Positions 25,111-34,177 of a DNA stretch of 64,000 nucleotides are shown here, one piece after another. Every line of letters starts with the position of its first letter. The first letter of the stretch is position 1. This DNA is from Oceanicola sp. 22II-s10i (GTDB taxonomy: Bacteria; Pseudomonadota; Alphaproteobacteria; Rhodobacterales; Rhodobacteraceae): contig NZ_AQQU01000003.1 in the NCBI RefSeq assembly GCF_002210105.1, positions 1 through 64,000 of the forward strand. Reading direction: 5' to 3'. Position numbers and translations under genes: made by a program. The notes under the pieces are model-generated. The model searched no databases. It was not told where the DNA came from and was given only the letters and a program-made list of their open reading frames with translations.

Positions 25111-25950
25111 GTGAACCTGAAACCTGCGACATCCGGCGCAAAGGCGGCCCTTGCCGCGATTGTCGGCGCGGTGCTGATCTGGGCCGCGCCCGCCTCGGCC
25201 CACGAGTTCTGGCTGGAGGCCGAGGACTGGACGGTCGAACCGGGCGGGACCATCCGTCTCGATATGCGCAACGGGGTCGAGATGAAGGGCCCGACTTTCC
25301 CATGGGACGCGCGGCGCGTCGCTCGGGCCGATCTGGTCGCGCCCTCGGGCACCACGCCCTATGAGGGGCGGATCGGCGACATGCCGGCCGTCCGGATCGA
25401 GGACGCGCAGTCCGGGCTGAACGTGATGATCTTCGAAAGCAAGGTCACGAGTCTGACCTATGACCGGTTCGAGTTGTTCCGGAAATTCACCGAGGAAAAG
25501 GCGCTGGACGACGCGCTTCGCACGCATCTGGACGAAAGGCTGCCGCAGAACGGATTGCGCGAGATCTACACCCGGCACACGAAGGCCCTGATCGCGGTCG
25601 GCGACGGCGCGGGCGAGGACGCGGATCGCGGTCTGGACCACGAACTGGTGGCGCTGACGAATCCCTATACCCTGGCGCCGGGCGAGCCGATGCGGGTTCG
25701 CCTGCTCCGGGACGGCGCGCCGGTGCCCGATGTCCGCATCACCGTCTTCCGGCGCGACGATGCGGACGAGGTGACCGTCGCGCCGTATCAAACCGATGGC
25801 GAGGGGCGCATCGCCTTTCCGCTGGAGGCCGGGTCGGACTACCTGGTCGACAATGTCTACCTGCGTCGCACGACCCGCCAGGAACTGCTCGAGCACACCG
25901 CGATCTGGGCGTCCTCGTGGGCGGCCCTCACCTTCGGGGTGGACGGCTGA
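25111..25950 (+). CDS. Exported DUF4198 family protein
   Basis: 279 residues from a GTG at 25111 with AGAGGA upstream. Signal peptide (AALAAIVGAVLIWAAPASA) followed by HEFWLEAEDWTVEPGGTI, the typical DUF4198 start with histidine as first mature residue, and a C-terminal Ig-like part (VRLLRDGAPVPDVRITVF, YQTDGEGRIAFPLEAGSDY). Members are periplasmic and often accompany nickel or cobalt uptake; an N-terminal His as a metal ligand is suggestive. It follows gspD by 72 bases on the same strand and may belong to the operon or be cargo. Confidence 0.88.
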   Translation: MNLKPATSGAKAALAAIVGAVLIWAAPASAHEFWLEAEDWTVEPGGTIRLDMRNGVEMKGPTFPWDARRVARADLVAPSGTTPYEGRIGDMPAVRIEDAQSGLNVMIFESKVTSLTYDRFELFRKFTEEKALDDALRTHLDERLPQNGLREIYTRHTKALIAVGDGAGEDADRGLDHELVALTNPYTLAPGEPMRVRLLRDGAPVPDVRITVFRRDDADEVTVAPYQTDGEGRIAFPLEAGSDYLVDNVYLRRTTRQELLEHTAIWASSWAALTFGVDG

Positions 25951-26252
25951 CGGATACGAAAGCGGCTGTCGAATTTGGGCGACCGATGAAGCCCCCGCGA
26001 CTTGTGTCGATGCACCGGCAGATGCCGGAATGTTTGACCGACTTCCCAAAGCACACCGCGGTCATGGGTTCTTTACGTGCTGCCCGAGGGCGCTTGCCAG
26101 TCCGCAGAGTTACGATCCTCAGTGTTTTGAGAAGGTGCGACGTGGGGCCCATCGTCTCAGCCGGTCGATCTGTGAAACCAACGACTGCGCGGACCTGATG
26201 AATAGCTTGCAAGGTTATTTGACCAAAGACCGCCGACAGATTGCATCGCCGC
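25951..26252. other. 302-base non-coding gap
   Basis: Between the convergent DUF4198 and Lrp-type genes. Several short frames are open but none has a ribosome site or recognisable family. I see no strong hairpin with a T-run and no RNA gene. Confidence 0.5.
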
Positions 26253-26720
26253 CTATGGCCGGCCCCTCTGGGAGGTCTTGACCCGCCGCAGGGATACGGA
26301 ACTTTCGATGTTGGACACGCCTGTCACCTTGGTCAGTTTGCCGGTCAGGAAGGCTTCGAACGAGGCGAGGTCGGGCGTGACCACTCTAAGCAGATAGTCC
26401 CGGTTGCCGGTCATCAACCAGCAATCGGAGACTTCGGGAAAGTTGTCTATCGCCTTTTCGAACTCCACGAGCGCCTGATCGACCTGGCGACTGAGCTGAA
26501 CCGAGACGAAAACCGAGAAGTCGTAGCCCAGGGCCGCTTCGTCGATGATCGCGGCGTAGGAGCTGATGATGCCCCTTGTCTCCAGCTGCCGGATGCGGCG
26601 TGACACCGGTGTGGGTGACAGTCCGACAGTCTGGCTTATCTCTTGCAGGGACATGCGACCGTCTTTCGACAGAAGGTCGAGGATTCGCCAGTCGATCGGA
26701 TCGAGATTAGCCAGACTCAT
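26253..26720 (-). CDS. Lrp/AsnC-family regulator
   Basis: 155 residues from the ATG at 26720 (GGCGGA before it). The helix-turn-helix is LQEISQTVGLSPTPVSRRIR (about 30-49), followed by an RAM-type effector domain (YDFSVFVSVQLSRQVDQALV, VSDCWLMTGNRDYLLRVV). Lrp-type proteins sense amino acids or related metabolites. Divergent from the E1 gene at 26836 with a 115-base gap, so it probably controls that gene, as MdeR does for MdeB in Pseudomonas. Confidence 0.93.
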   Translation of the reverse strand: MSLANLDPIDWRILDLLSKDGRMSLQEISQTVGLSPTPVSRRIRQLETRGIISSYAAIIDEAALGYDFSVFVSVQLSRQVDQALVEFEKAIDNFPEVSDCWLMTGNRDYLLRVVTPDLASFEAFLTGKLTKVTGVSNIESSVSLRRVKTSQRGRP

Positions 26721-26835
26721 CGTGATTTCCGCCATTCTGTAGTTGGAATCACCAATACACGGTCATCAGGGTGGCGAAAACGCAAACTTCGAACCCCGCG
26801 TGTCTGGTAACCTGCTCCGGATACAGGAGAACACG

Positions 26836-29208
26836 ATGTCCAAGTCCCATCTGCGAACCATTGAACAGCGGCTGCTCTGGCTGTCGCACTGGATGATTCA
26901 CAACGCCAACCACGTCCGGCCCAAGGTCGACGGAATCAAGGTGGGCGGACACCAGGCCTCCTCCGCGTCGATGGTTTCGATGATGACGGCGCTCTATTTC
27001 TCGGCGCTGCGCCCCGAGGACCGGGTGGCGGTGAAACCGCATGCCTCGCCCATCTTTCACGCGATGCAGTACCTGATGGGCAACCAGACGCGCGAGAAGA
27101 TGGAGAACTTCCGCGGTTTCGGCGGTGTGCAATCCTATCCCAGCCGGACCAAGGATATCGACGACGTGGATTTCTCGACCGGTTCGGTCGGGCTCGGCGT
27201 CGCCATAACCTCCTTTGCCTCGATCATCCAGGACTACGTGACCGCCAAGGACTGGGGAAAAGAGGTCCGTTCGGGGCGGATGATCGCGCTCATGGGCGAT
27301 GCCGAACTGGACGAGGGGAACGTCTACGAATGTCTGCAGGAAGGCTGGAAGCATGACCTGCGCAACGCGTGGTGGATCATCGACTACAACCGGCAGTCGC
27401 TGGATGGCGTCGTGCGCGAGGGCCTGTGGGAACGGATCGAGAAGATCTTCGGCGCCTTCGGATGGGATGTCGTCCGGATCAAGTACGGGGCACTGCAGCG
27501 GGCCGCCTTCGAGGAGCCGGGCGGGGATCGCCTGCGGGACTGGATCGACGCCTGCCCGAACGATCTCTATTCCGCGCTGACGTTCCAGGGCGGAGCCATC
27601 TGGCGTGAACACCTGATGGAGGACCTGGGCGACCAGGGCGACGTGACGGCCCTGATCGAACGCCGCAGTGACGCGGAACTGGCCGAGCTGATGGAAAACC
27701 TCGGCGGGAACTGCGTTCAGACGATGGCCGACACCTTTGCCGGTATCGACCACGACCGCCCCACCTGTTTCCTCGCCTACACGATCAAGGGCTGGGGCAC
27801 GCCGATTGCCGGGCACAAGGACAACCATGGCGGGCTGATGACCAAGGGCCAGATGGCCGAGTGGCAGAAGCACATGGGCGTGCCGGAAGGTGCCGAATGG
27901 GAACCCATGGCGACGGTCGAGGATCCCGACGCCCTCTCGGCGTTCCTGCGCGACGTGCCGTTCTTCGCGGCCGGCCCGCGCAGGCATGAGGATGCGCGCC
28001 TGGCGGTCCCCGAGATCGCGATGCCCGTGGATCGGGACATCGCCACCCAGATGGCGTTCGGGAAAATCCTCGACGACCTTGCGAAGGGCGGGTCCGAGCT
28101 GGCGCAGAGGATTGTGACGACCTCGCCTGACGTGACGGGGACGACCGGGCTGGGACCATGGGTCAACCGGCGCGGCCTGTTCGCGCGCCGCGAACAGAAG
28201 GACACCTTCCGCGACCGAAAGATCCCGTCGACCGCGAAATGGGACTTCTCGCCCGAGGGGCAGCATATCGAACTGGGCATCGCCGAGATGAACCTGTTCC
28301 TGCTGCTCGGTGCGGCGGGCCTGTCGCATTCGCTGTTCGGAAAACGGCTGATACCGGTCGGCACCGTCTACGATCCCTTCGTGAACCGGGGCCTCGATGC
28401 GCTGAACTACGCCTGCTACCAGGATGCGCGTTTCCTGATCGCCGGGACGCCTTCGGGGGTGACCCTTGCGCCCGAGGGCGGTGCGCACCAGTCCGTCGGC
28501 ACCCCGCTCATCGGGATGAGCCAGGACGGCCTCGCGGCATTCGAGCCCGCCTTCGTCGACGAGCTTGCCGTCATCATGGAGTGGGCCTTCGACTACCTGC
28601 AGCGCGACGGGGCAGGGGATCCGGATGAACGCACGTGGCTGCGTGATGAAACCGGCGGGTCCGTCTACCTGCGGCTCAGCACGAACCCGATCGAACAGCC
28701 GGGCAAGCGGCACGACGACGCGTTCCGCCAGGGCGCCATCGACGGGGCATACTGGCTGCGCAAGCCGGGACCGAACTGCGAGGTCGTGATCGCCTACCAG
28801 GGCGCGGTCGCCCCCGAGGCGATCCGGGCCGCCGGCATGATCGGTCAGGGCCGGCGCGATGTCGGCGTCCTTGCGGTCACCTCCGCCGACCGTCTGAACG
28901 CGGGCTGGACGGCGGCACAACGCGCCCGTGCGCGCGGGCAGGGGCAGGCTCAGGCGCATGTGGAACGGCTCTTTGCCGAGGTGCCCCGGTCGGCCAGCCT
29001 TGTCACAGTGATCGACGGACATCCCGCCACGCTGGCGTGGCTGGGATCGGTGCAGGGCCATCGGACCGTGCCGCTCGGGGTGGAGCATTTCGGGCAGACC
29101 GGGACGATCGGAGACCTGTATCGCCACTACGGGATCGACGCACGCAGCATCGTGGAAAAGGTGCAGGGTCTGACGGTCGGCCGGTCCATTCCCGTGTACC
29201 AGTCCTAG
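26836..29208 (+). CDS. Homodimeric-type 2-oxoacid dehydrogenase E1 / transketolase-like enzyme
   Basis: 790 residues from the ATG with CAGGAG. It aligns with the AceE/MdeB class: HASPIFHAMQYLMGNQ, the thiamine-diphosphate loop MGDAELDEGNVYECLQEG (about 156-173), FLAYTIKGWGTPIAGHKDNH, GQHIELGIAEMNLFLLLGAA and PEGGAHQSVGTPLIGMSQDG. It is about 100 residues shorter than AceE. The cell also has a heterodimeric PDH (pdhA at 63524), so this is unlikely to be the main pyruvate dehydrogenase; a branched or 2-oxobutyrate substrate is possible. No E2/E3 or methionine gamma-lyase gene adjoins it. Confidence 0.87.
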   Translation: MSKSHLRTIEQRLLWLSHWMIHNANHVRPKVDGIKVGGHQASSASMVSMMTALYFSALRPEDRVAVKPHASPIFHAMQYLMGNQTREKMENFRGFGGVQSYPSRTKDIDDVDFSTGSVGLGVAITSFASIIQDYVTAKDWGKEVRSGRMIALMGDAELDEGNVYECLQEGWKHDLRNAWWIIDYNRQSLDGVVREGLWERIEKIFGAFGWDVVRIKYGALQRAAFEEPGGDRLRDWIDACPNDLYSALTFQGGAIWREHLMEDLGDQGDVTALIERRSDAELAELMENLGGNCVQTMADTFAGIDHDRPTCFLAYTIKGWGTPIAGHKDNHGGLMTKGQMAEWQKHMGVPEGAEWEPMATVEDPDALSAFLRDVPFFAAGPRRHEDARLAVPEIAMPVDRDIATQMAFGKILDDLAKGGSELAQRIVTTSPDVTGTTGLGPWVNRRGLFARREQKDTFRDRKIPSTAKWDFSPEGQHIELGIAEMNLFLLLGAAGLSHSLFGKRLIPVGTVYDPFVNRGLDALNYACYQDARFLIAGTPSGVTLAPEGGAHQSVGTPLIGMSQDGLAAFEPAFVDELAVIMEWAFDYLQRDGAGDPDERTWLRDETGGSVYLRLSTNPIEQPGKRHDDAFRQGAIDGAYWLRKPGPNCEVVIAYQGAVAPEAIRAAGMIGQGRRDVGVLAVTSADRLNAGWTAAQRARARGQGQAQAHVERLFAEVPRSASLVTVIDGHPATLAWLGSVQGHRTVPLGVEHFGQTGTIGDLYRHYGIDARSIVEKVQGLTVGRSIPVYQS

Positions 29209-29235
29209 GACCCGCGCCATTTGGCCAGTGTGATC

Positions 29236-29262
29236 AGGGGCGCCGGTTCTATTGGCGCCCCT
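29236..29262 (+). terminator. Hairpin after the E1 gene
   Basis: Arms AGGGGCGCC (29236-29244) and GGCGCCCCT (29254-29262) with a 9-base loop, 28 bases past the E1 stop. No long T-run follows. Confidence 0.65.
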
Positions 29263-29347
29263 GTCTGCATGTCACCTCAACCGAGCGGCGCCTCGTGACA
29301 TCGGAGCGGCCAACAGCCCCGGACCAATGCGCGGCGTTGACAAAGGA

Positions 29348-29373
29348 ACGGGGGCGGCAAGCGCCACCCCCGT
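29348..29373 (-). terminator. Hairpin ending the catabolic operon
   Basis: Arms ACGGGGG (29348-29354) and CCCCCGT (29367-29373), 31 bases beyond the stop of the flavoprotein gene on the minus strand; extra pairing inside (GGC/GCC). No clear T-run on the minus strand. Confidence 0.55.
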
Positions 29374-29403
29374 ACATCCGAGGCGTTCCGAGGGAAACGA
29401 CCG

Positions 29404-31347
29404 TCAGATCCTGCGGCCGATTTCGTGGCCCTGGTACATGACCTGAAGCAGGTCCCGCGGGGCCAGCGCGTCACCGATGACCGAGGTCGCATATCCCTCG
29501 GTGATCGCGGCGAGCGGGTTGTCGCGCGGCAGGCCAGGGCTGGACACGCAAACCGTATCGACGGACCGGATCCAGCGGTCTTCGTCCGAGCCGTCGGTGA
29601 ACCGCACATCCGTGCCGTTCCATTCAAGGATCCGCGCCAGTGTGTAGAACTTGACGCCCGCCTTCTTGAGCCGGTCGACGATCAGCATCTGGCTGTAGGA
29701 ATTGATTTCCCAGAACAGGCCCGCACCTGGCGACAGCACGCTGACGTCGTGACCGGCGGTCGCGAGCGTCTCGGCGGCCGACGCGGCGCGCCATGCGCCT
29801 TCGAAGTCCAGCAGGACCACGCGCTGCCCCGCATCGGCGGGCCGCCCGATCAGGTGCGCGGCATCCAGCACCGGGGCATCCAGCGAAATTTCAGTGGTCG
29901 GCGCGGCGCCGGTCGCGATCACGATATGGTCCGGCGCCAGGCTCTCGACCATTGCGCGGTCGGCCGTCACGCCGGTCCTGATCTGGACGCCGATGCGATC
30001 CAGCTGACGACGCTCGTAATCGACCAGCTTGCGCAGATCGGACCGGCCGGTGCCGCGTGCGCCCACCCGGAGGGCCCCGCCGATATCGCTGTCCTGTTCC
30101 CAGACATGCACGTCATGTCCCCGTGTGGCCGCGACGCGCGCGGCTTCCAGCCCAGCCGGACCGGCCCCGATGACAAGGACCTTCCGCCGGACCGCAGCGG
30201 TGCCGTAGTCGTCATCCGGCCATGACTTTTCCCGTCCCGAGGTGGGGTTCATCATGCAGCTGAGGGCCAGTCCCCGGTTCAGCTCGCCGATGCAGTAATT
30301 GCAGCTCACGCAGGGGCGAATTTCGTCGACACGGCCTTCCTGCGCTTTCCGCATGATCTGCGGGTCCGCGATATGCGCGCGTGTCATGCCGATCATCGAG
30401 ATCTTCGTCTCCGCCAGCACACGCTCGGCGATGTCGATGCTGGTCATCCGGCCGAGGCCCATGACCGGCACATCGGGGAACCGTTCCGCGACGGCGGTCG
30501 GAAGGTGCACGAACGGCGCATCGCCGTAGTTCATGTCGGCGACATGGTAGCCGATGCTGGGCGAGGTGTATTCGGCATGGGACACGTTGATGAAATCCAG
30601 ACGCGGGACCGCCCGGCGCGTGATCTCGACCATGTCCAGCGTTGCGTCCAGCCCCATGCCGCCGGGCACGAAGTCGTCGGCGCTGATCCGGATCCCGACG
30701 GCGAAGCCGGGGCCGACGGCCTCCTCCACGGCGGTCACGAGCTCGATCCCGAGGCGTGTGCGGTTCTCGAGCGATCCGCCGTATTCATCCGTCCGTTCGT
30801 TGCTGTTGAGCGACAGGAACTGGTGGACGAGGTGGCCATGGCCGAAATGCACCTCGATCCCGTCGAACCCGGCCCGTTCCAGCAGCAGCGCGCAGCGGAC
30901 GTAGTAGTCGGTCAGCTCCGCGATATCGCGTTTCTCCATCGCGTGCGGGACCCGGCCGAGCGCGTTCCAGCGTGTGGCAGAGGGGGCCCAGGCCACGCTG
31001 CCGGTGACGAGGTTGTCGTTGTGGCGGCCGGTATGCACAAGCTGCCCCATGATCCTTGTGCCGTGTTCGTGCACGGCCTCGGCGATGGCGCGGAAGGCGT
31101 CCTCGGACTCTTCCTTGTAGCCCACGATGCAGTTGGGCCGGCCGATGCTGGTCGGATGAACCCGGATGCCTTCCGTGATGATCAGGCCGACGCCGCCCTT
31201 GGCGCGTGCCCGGTGGAAGTCGACATGCCGCTGTGTCGGCATGAAATCGTGTCCGAAGTTCGTCGTGTGCGCAGACACGAAGATCCGGTTCTTCAGGTCC
31301 AGTGGCCCCAGCCGGACCTGCTGGAAGCATCTCTCAAAGTCAGCCAT
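29404..31347 (-). CDS. Old-Yellow-Enzyme-type Fe-S flavoprotein (2,4-dienoyl-CoA reductase/TMADH family)
   Basis: 647 residues. An N-terminal FMN TIM barrel (RLGPLDLKNRIFVSAHTTNF; YYVRCALLLERAGFDGIEVH) is followed by a four-cysteine cluster C346-x2-C349-x2-C352-x11-C364 for a 4Fe-4S centre, and a C-terminal FAD/NAD-binding part with VLVIGAGPAGLEAARVAATRG. This matches NADH:flavin oxidoreductases that reduce activated C=C bonds or demethylate amines. Last gene of the eight-gene leftward operon; overlaps osmC by 8 bases. In context it may reduce an unsaturated dicarboxylate or imide intermediate, which is inference. Confidence 0.92.
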   Translation of the reverse strand: MADFERCFQQVRLGPLDLKNRIFVSAHTTNFGHDFMPTQRHVDFHRARAKGGVGLIITEGIRVHPTSIGRPNCIVGYKEESEDAFRAIAEAVHEHGTRIMGQLVHTGRHNDNLVTGSVAWAPSATRWNALGRVPHAMEKRDIAELTDYYVRCALLLERAGFDGIEVHFGHGHLVHQFLSLNSNERTDEYGGSLENRTRLGIELVTAVEEAVGPGFAVGIRISADDFVPGGMGLDATLDMVEITRRAVPRLDFINVSHAEYTSPSIGYHVADMNYGDAPFVHLPTAVAERFPDVPVMGLGRMTSIDIAERVLAETKISMIGMTRAHIADPQIMRKAQEGRVDEIRPCVSCNYCIGELNRGLALSCMMNPTSGREKSWPDDDYGTAAVRRKVLVIGAGPAGLEAARVAATRGHDVHVWEQDSDIGGALRVGARGTGRSDLRKLVDYERRQLDRIGVQIRTGVTADRAMVESLAPDHIVIATGAAPTTEISLDAPVLDAAHLIGRPADAGQRVVLLDFEGAWRAASAAETLATAGHDVSVLSPGAGLFWEINSYSQMLIVDRLKKAGVKFYTLARILEWNGTDVRFTDGSDEDRWIRSVDTVCVSSPGLPRDNPLAAITEGYATSVIGDALAPRDLLQVMYQGHEIGRRI

Positions 31348-31747
31348 GGCTGCCCACCCCGACGGAAACGGTCGCCATCCCGTTTGCGAAGACCTTCGAG
31401 ACGGGGCAGCGGATATGCGCCTTGTCGGCCACGTCCTTCAGCGTCGCCGGATCACCGGACGTCGCCATGACGGTGAGCGTCGCCTTCGTGATCTCGTAGA
31501 CCCCGTCATTCACGGACAGGACGACCTCCACGTGGAATTCGGGATCGGTCGGCACCCCGGCAAGGTTGGCCTCATAGGCATAGGCCCCACCATAGCAGGC
31601 GGCCCAGGCCCCGGCCAAAAGTTCTTCGGGTGTCACGCCGGGCGTGGTCACGCCGGGGGGAATGACCTTGCTGTCGATGCTGCCGGTTTCGGTCCAGACG
31701 CGGCCTTTCCGGCCCCCGGTGGCGCGTGCGGTCGACGGATATTCCAT
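31340..31747 (-). CDS. OsmC/Ohr-family protein
   Basis: 135 residues from the ATG at 31747 (GAAGGGA upstream); an ATG further up lacks a ribosome site. Two redox-type cysteines are conserved (ELLAGAWAACYGGAYAYEAN and AHIRCPVSKVFANG), as in thiol peroxidases that reduce organic hydroperoxides in the cytosol. The order and overlap with the flavoprotein gene suggest it protects against, or uses, peroxides produced in this pathway. OsmC-fold proteins in catabolic operons can also act as thioester hydrolases. Confidence 0.88.
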   Translation of the reverse strand: MEYPSTARATGGRKGRVWTETGSIDSKVIPPGVTTPGVTPEELLAGAWAACYGGAYAYEANLAGVPTDPEFHVEVVLSVNDGVYEITKATLTVMATSGDPATLKDVADKAHIRCPVSKVFANGMATVSVGVGSHG

Positions 31748-31811
31748 TTCCAGGTCCCTTCTGTCTTCGGTGGGTGAGTGGCGGTGCGCGGTGCGCATCA
31801 TGCGAGGTTCT

Positions 31812-33197
31812 TCAGTAGGTCGGTGCCGGTTCCCGGCTGGAGAGCAGCGCGTGCGATCCCGAGACGAGGGAAACGACCGGTTGCAGCCCGTCGGTCTCCG
31901 GCAATGTCAGGATCCGGCGCCAGGCCGCTTCCGGCTCCGCAAGATACGGGCGGGTCAGGGCCAGGAACTTGCGCTCCAGATCGGCGGTGGTCATCGGGTT
32001 CGCGATGCTGCCCGTGGCGTTCTCGATGACGATCTCGCGCTCGGTCCCGTCGCTCAGCACGATCGCCGCGCGGCAGGATTGCTTGAGCATGGCGTCGTCC
32101 ACCACCAGCGTGACCTTGCGCCGGGCCGCGATGCTGTCGGGGCGGTTGGCCAGCTCGGTCGAGAATTCCGCCAGCCCGCCGTCACCTTCCAGCAGGCCGG
32201 CCGCGAAGCAGTGATAGGCGGAGAACTTGGATTGCGTCCCGTCCTTCGGCTCCTTGACCCCCATGACGGCCGGGACCGTATGGTTCACGCGGATCGTGAC
32301 CGACGCGAGGTCGTCGACGGTCAGCCCATCGTGCCTCAGCTGGCGTCCGACGTCGATGATCGGGTGACTGACGATCCCGCAGGCGTATGGCTTGAAGGCA
32401 TTTGCGTCCAGCTCCCACCCGGACCCGAGGCCATCGGCCACCGTTGCCCAGGACAGCGTCCCGGCGAATTCCGCTCCGACCCCATCGTCCGCCGCGCGCG
32501 GATCGACATCGGACAGCATCCCATCCCCGGCCATCTGCACGAGACGCAGCATATCCGCCGCCGCCTTTCCGGGATGCAGGGGCTTGGCCATCGAGCCGAG
32601 CTGTTCGGTATGCCCGGCGAGAGTCTTGAGCGCCATGGCGACGACTCGTGCGAGGTCATCCTGCGACAGTCCCGCCAGAAGCCCGCCCGCCAGCGCGCCG
32701 CCGATCCGACCGGCGGTCGAGGTCAGGTGCCATCCGCGATCGAAATGCGAGGACCCAAGGGACAGGCCGACGCGCGAAGCGATCTCGACCCCTGCGGCGA
32801 CGGCGGTGGCGAAATCCCTGCCGGACCTGCCGTTCAGGACGGCGACCGACAGGGCGACCGGCACGATGGGTGCGCCCGGATGCAGAACGGTGCTAAGATG
32901 GGTGTCGTCGAAATCCTCGACATGCATCGCGGTCCCGTGGACGAGGCAGGCGGAAACCGGGTCCAGCCGGGCCGCCCGGCCCAGCACCGGCAGGGTGCGT
33001 TCCTCGTCGGCGAAGGTGCCATGCGTTTCGAGCGTCTTCAGGATGATCGACACGGTTTCCGTATTGGTCCCGGCCACGCCGAGGCCGAGGGAATTGCCGA
33101 TTGTGTGCAGCGCGGCCATGCGCGTCGTTTCCGGCAGGTCATCCCATGCAAGGGAGGTGGCCCATTTCACCACGGTGGAAAAAGTCGTCTCAGACAT
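31812..33197 (-). CDS. MmgE/PrpD family protein, full length
   Basis: 461 residues from the ATG at 33197, which lies inside the end of the upstream gene (8-base overlap). The helical core (ATRMAALHTIGNSLGLGVAG-type region, HVEDFDDTHLSTVLHPGAPI, GWHLTSTAGRIGGALAGGLL) and the small lid domain (KFSAYHCFAAGLLEGDGGLA) are complete. Known members include 2-methylcitrate dehydratase, cis-aconitate decarboxylase and iminodisuccinate epimerase. It follows a half-length paralogue. The exact reaction cannot be told; lyase or epimerase chemistry on a substituted dicarboxylate fits the neighbours. Confidence 0.9.
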   Translation of the reverse strand: MSETTFSTVVKWATSLAWDDLPETTRMAALHTIGNSLGLGVAGTNTETVSIILKTLETHGTFADEERTLPVLGRAARLDPVSACLVHGTAMHVEDFDDTHLSTVLHPGAPIVPVALSVAVLNGRSGRDFATAVAAGVEIASRVGLSLGSSHFDRGWHLTSTAGRIGGALAGGLLAGLSQDDLARVVAMALKTLAGHTEQLGSMAKPLHPGKAAADMLRLVQMAGDGMLSDVDPRAADDGVGAEFAGTLSWATVADGLGSGWELDANAFKPYACGIVSHPIIDVGRQLRHDGLTVDDLASVTIRVNHTVPAVMGVKEPKDGTQSKFSAYHCFAAGLLEGDGGLAEFSTELANRPDSIAARRKVTLVVDDAMLKQSCRAAIVLSDGTEREIVIENATGSIANPMTTADLERKFLALTRPYLAEPEAAWRRILTLPETDGLQPVVSLVSGSHALLSSREPAPTY

Positions 33198-33999
33198 GCG
33201 CGTGCTCCCGTTCGAATGAGGCGGCCAGTTCGGGATGCAGATCGCGGAGCCTCCCGGTTGCGGTGGTCGCGGCCCCGGAGCGGGCGGCAGGGGACAACAC
33301 GGTTCCGGGCCGCAGGGCGAGGCCTGCCGTGATCGCAGCGGACTCGCCGCCGCCCAGTGACGCCCGCCAGCCGCGCGCACCTTCGAGGCCCTTGGGCGAG
33401 GCGGTGAAACCCTCGTGGGCAAGGCAAGCGGCGAGGGTGCCGTTGGCGCAGCACAATGCGACCATGAGGGGCATGGCTGCGCCCGTCCGATCCGGGCGCC
33501 GGGTGGCCAGTGTCATGCTCGACGCAATGCCGAAGGCGTTGCTCAGCCTCGTCGCGTCGGTGCCGAGCAGGAAGGCGACGCCGATCGCCATCGACATGGG
33601 AAGGACGTGACCGGGTTCCTCCACGGAGGTTGCCGGGACAACCTCTGCCAGCTGATCGGCGGCATGGGTCGCGATGTCGAGGGCGGCGATCACCTGATCC
33701 ATGGCTTTGTCATGGGCGAGCCCGACGGCGATCAGCGTGGCCGCATGCCCGATCTCGAACGCGGCACGCCGGGTGTCAGTGTCACGAACTGCTGCGGGAA
33801 CGCCCTGCATGGCGCGCGTCACGACGTGCTGCACCCGGTAGAGGTCCGACGGGTCATGGTAGCCGGTCGTCCCGTTGCCGATGGCTTGCGCTGCTGCGGA
33901 AAGACTTGTGCGCGCCTCGCGCGATCGCACCTCGTCCAGCGGTTTCGAAAACCGCTCAATCAATCCGGCGACGAAATCAGCCTGTTTCATCGAATTCAT
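33190..33999 (-). CDS. MmgE/PrpD family protein, short paralogue
   Basis: 269 residues from the ATG at 33999, which has GGAGGAG. Only the helical part of the family is present (DLYRVQHVVTRAMQGVPAAV; EEPGHVLPMSMAIGVAFLLG; AFGIASSMTLATRRPDRTGA); the lid domain is missing, yet the gene is intact with a good ribosome site and overlaps the full-length copy. It may form a heterodimer with that copy or serve as a regulator-like inactive subunit. A genuine truncation cannot be excluded, but no frameshift is seen. Confidence 0.85.
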   Translation of the reverse strand: MNSMKQADFVAGLIERFSKPLDEVRSREARTSLSAAAQAIGNGTTGYHDPSDLYRVQHVVTRAMQGVPAAVRDTDTRRAAFEIGHAATLIAVGLAHDKAMDQVIAALDIATHAADQLAEVVPATSVEEPGHVLPMSMAIGVAFLLGTDATRLSNAFGIASSMTLATRRPDRTGAAMPLMVALCCANGTLAACLAHEGFTASPKGLEGARGWRASLGGGESAAITAGLALRPGTVLSPAARSGAATTATGRLRDLHPELAASFEREHAHV

Positions 34000-34177
34000 T
34001 CTGCTCCTCCAGTTGGTATTTCGGACAACACCCTCGGCGCGGCTTTCGCGCGGCGTGTCCCTCGGGGTTTGACGACCCCGTGGCCGGGTGATCTGGCACA
34101 GGGCAGCGACCCTTGCCGCAGTCGTGCGCCCGGCATCGCGACACACAGGCCACGGACTGGCGGCAGGACGGGCGCGG

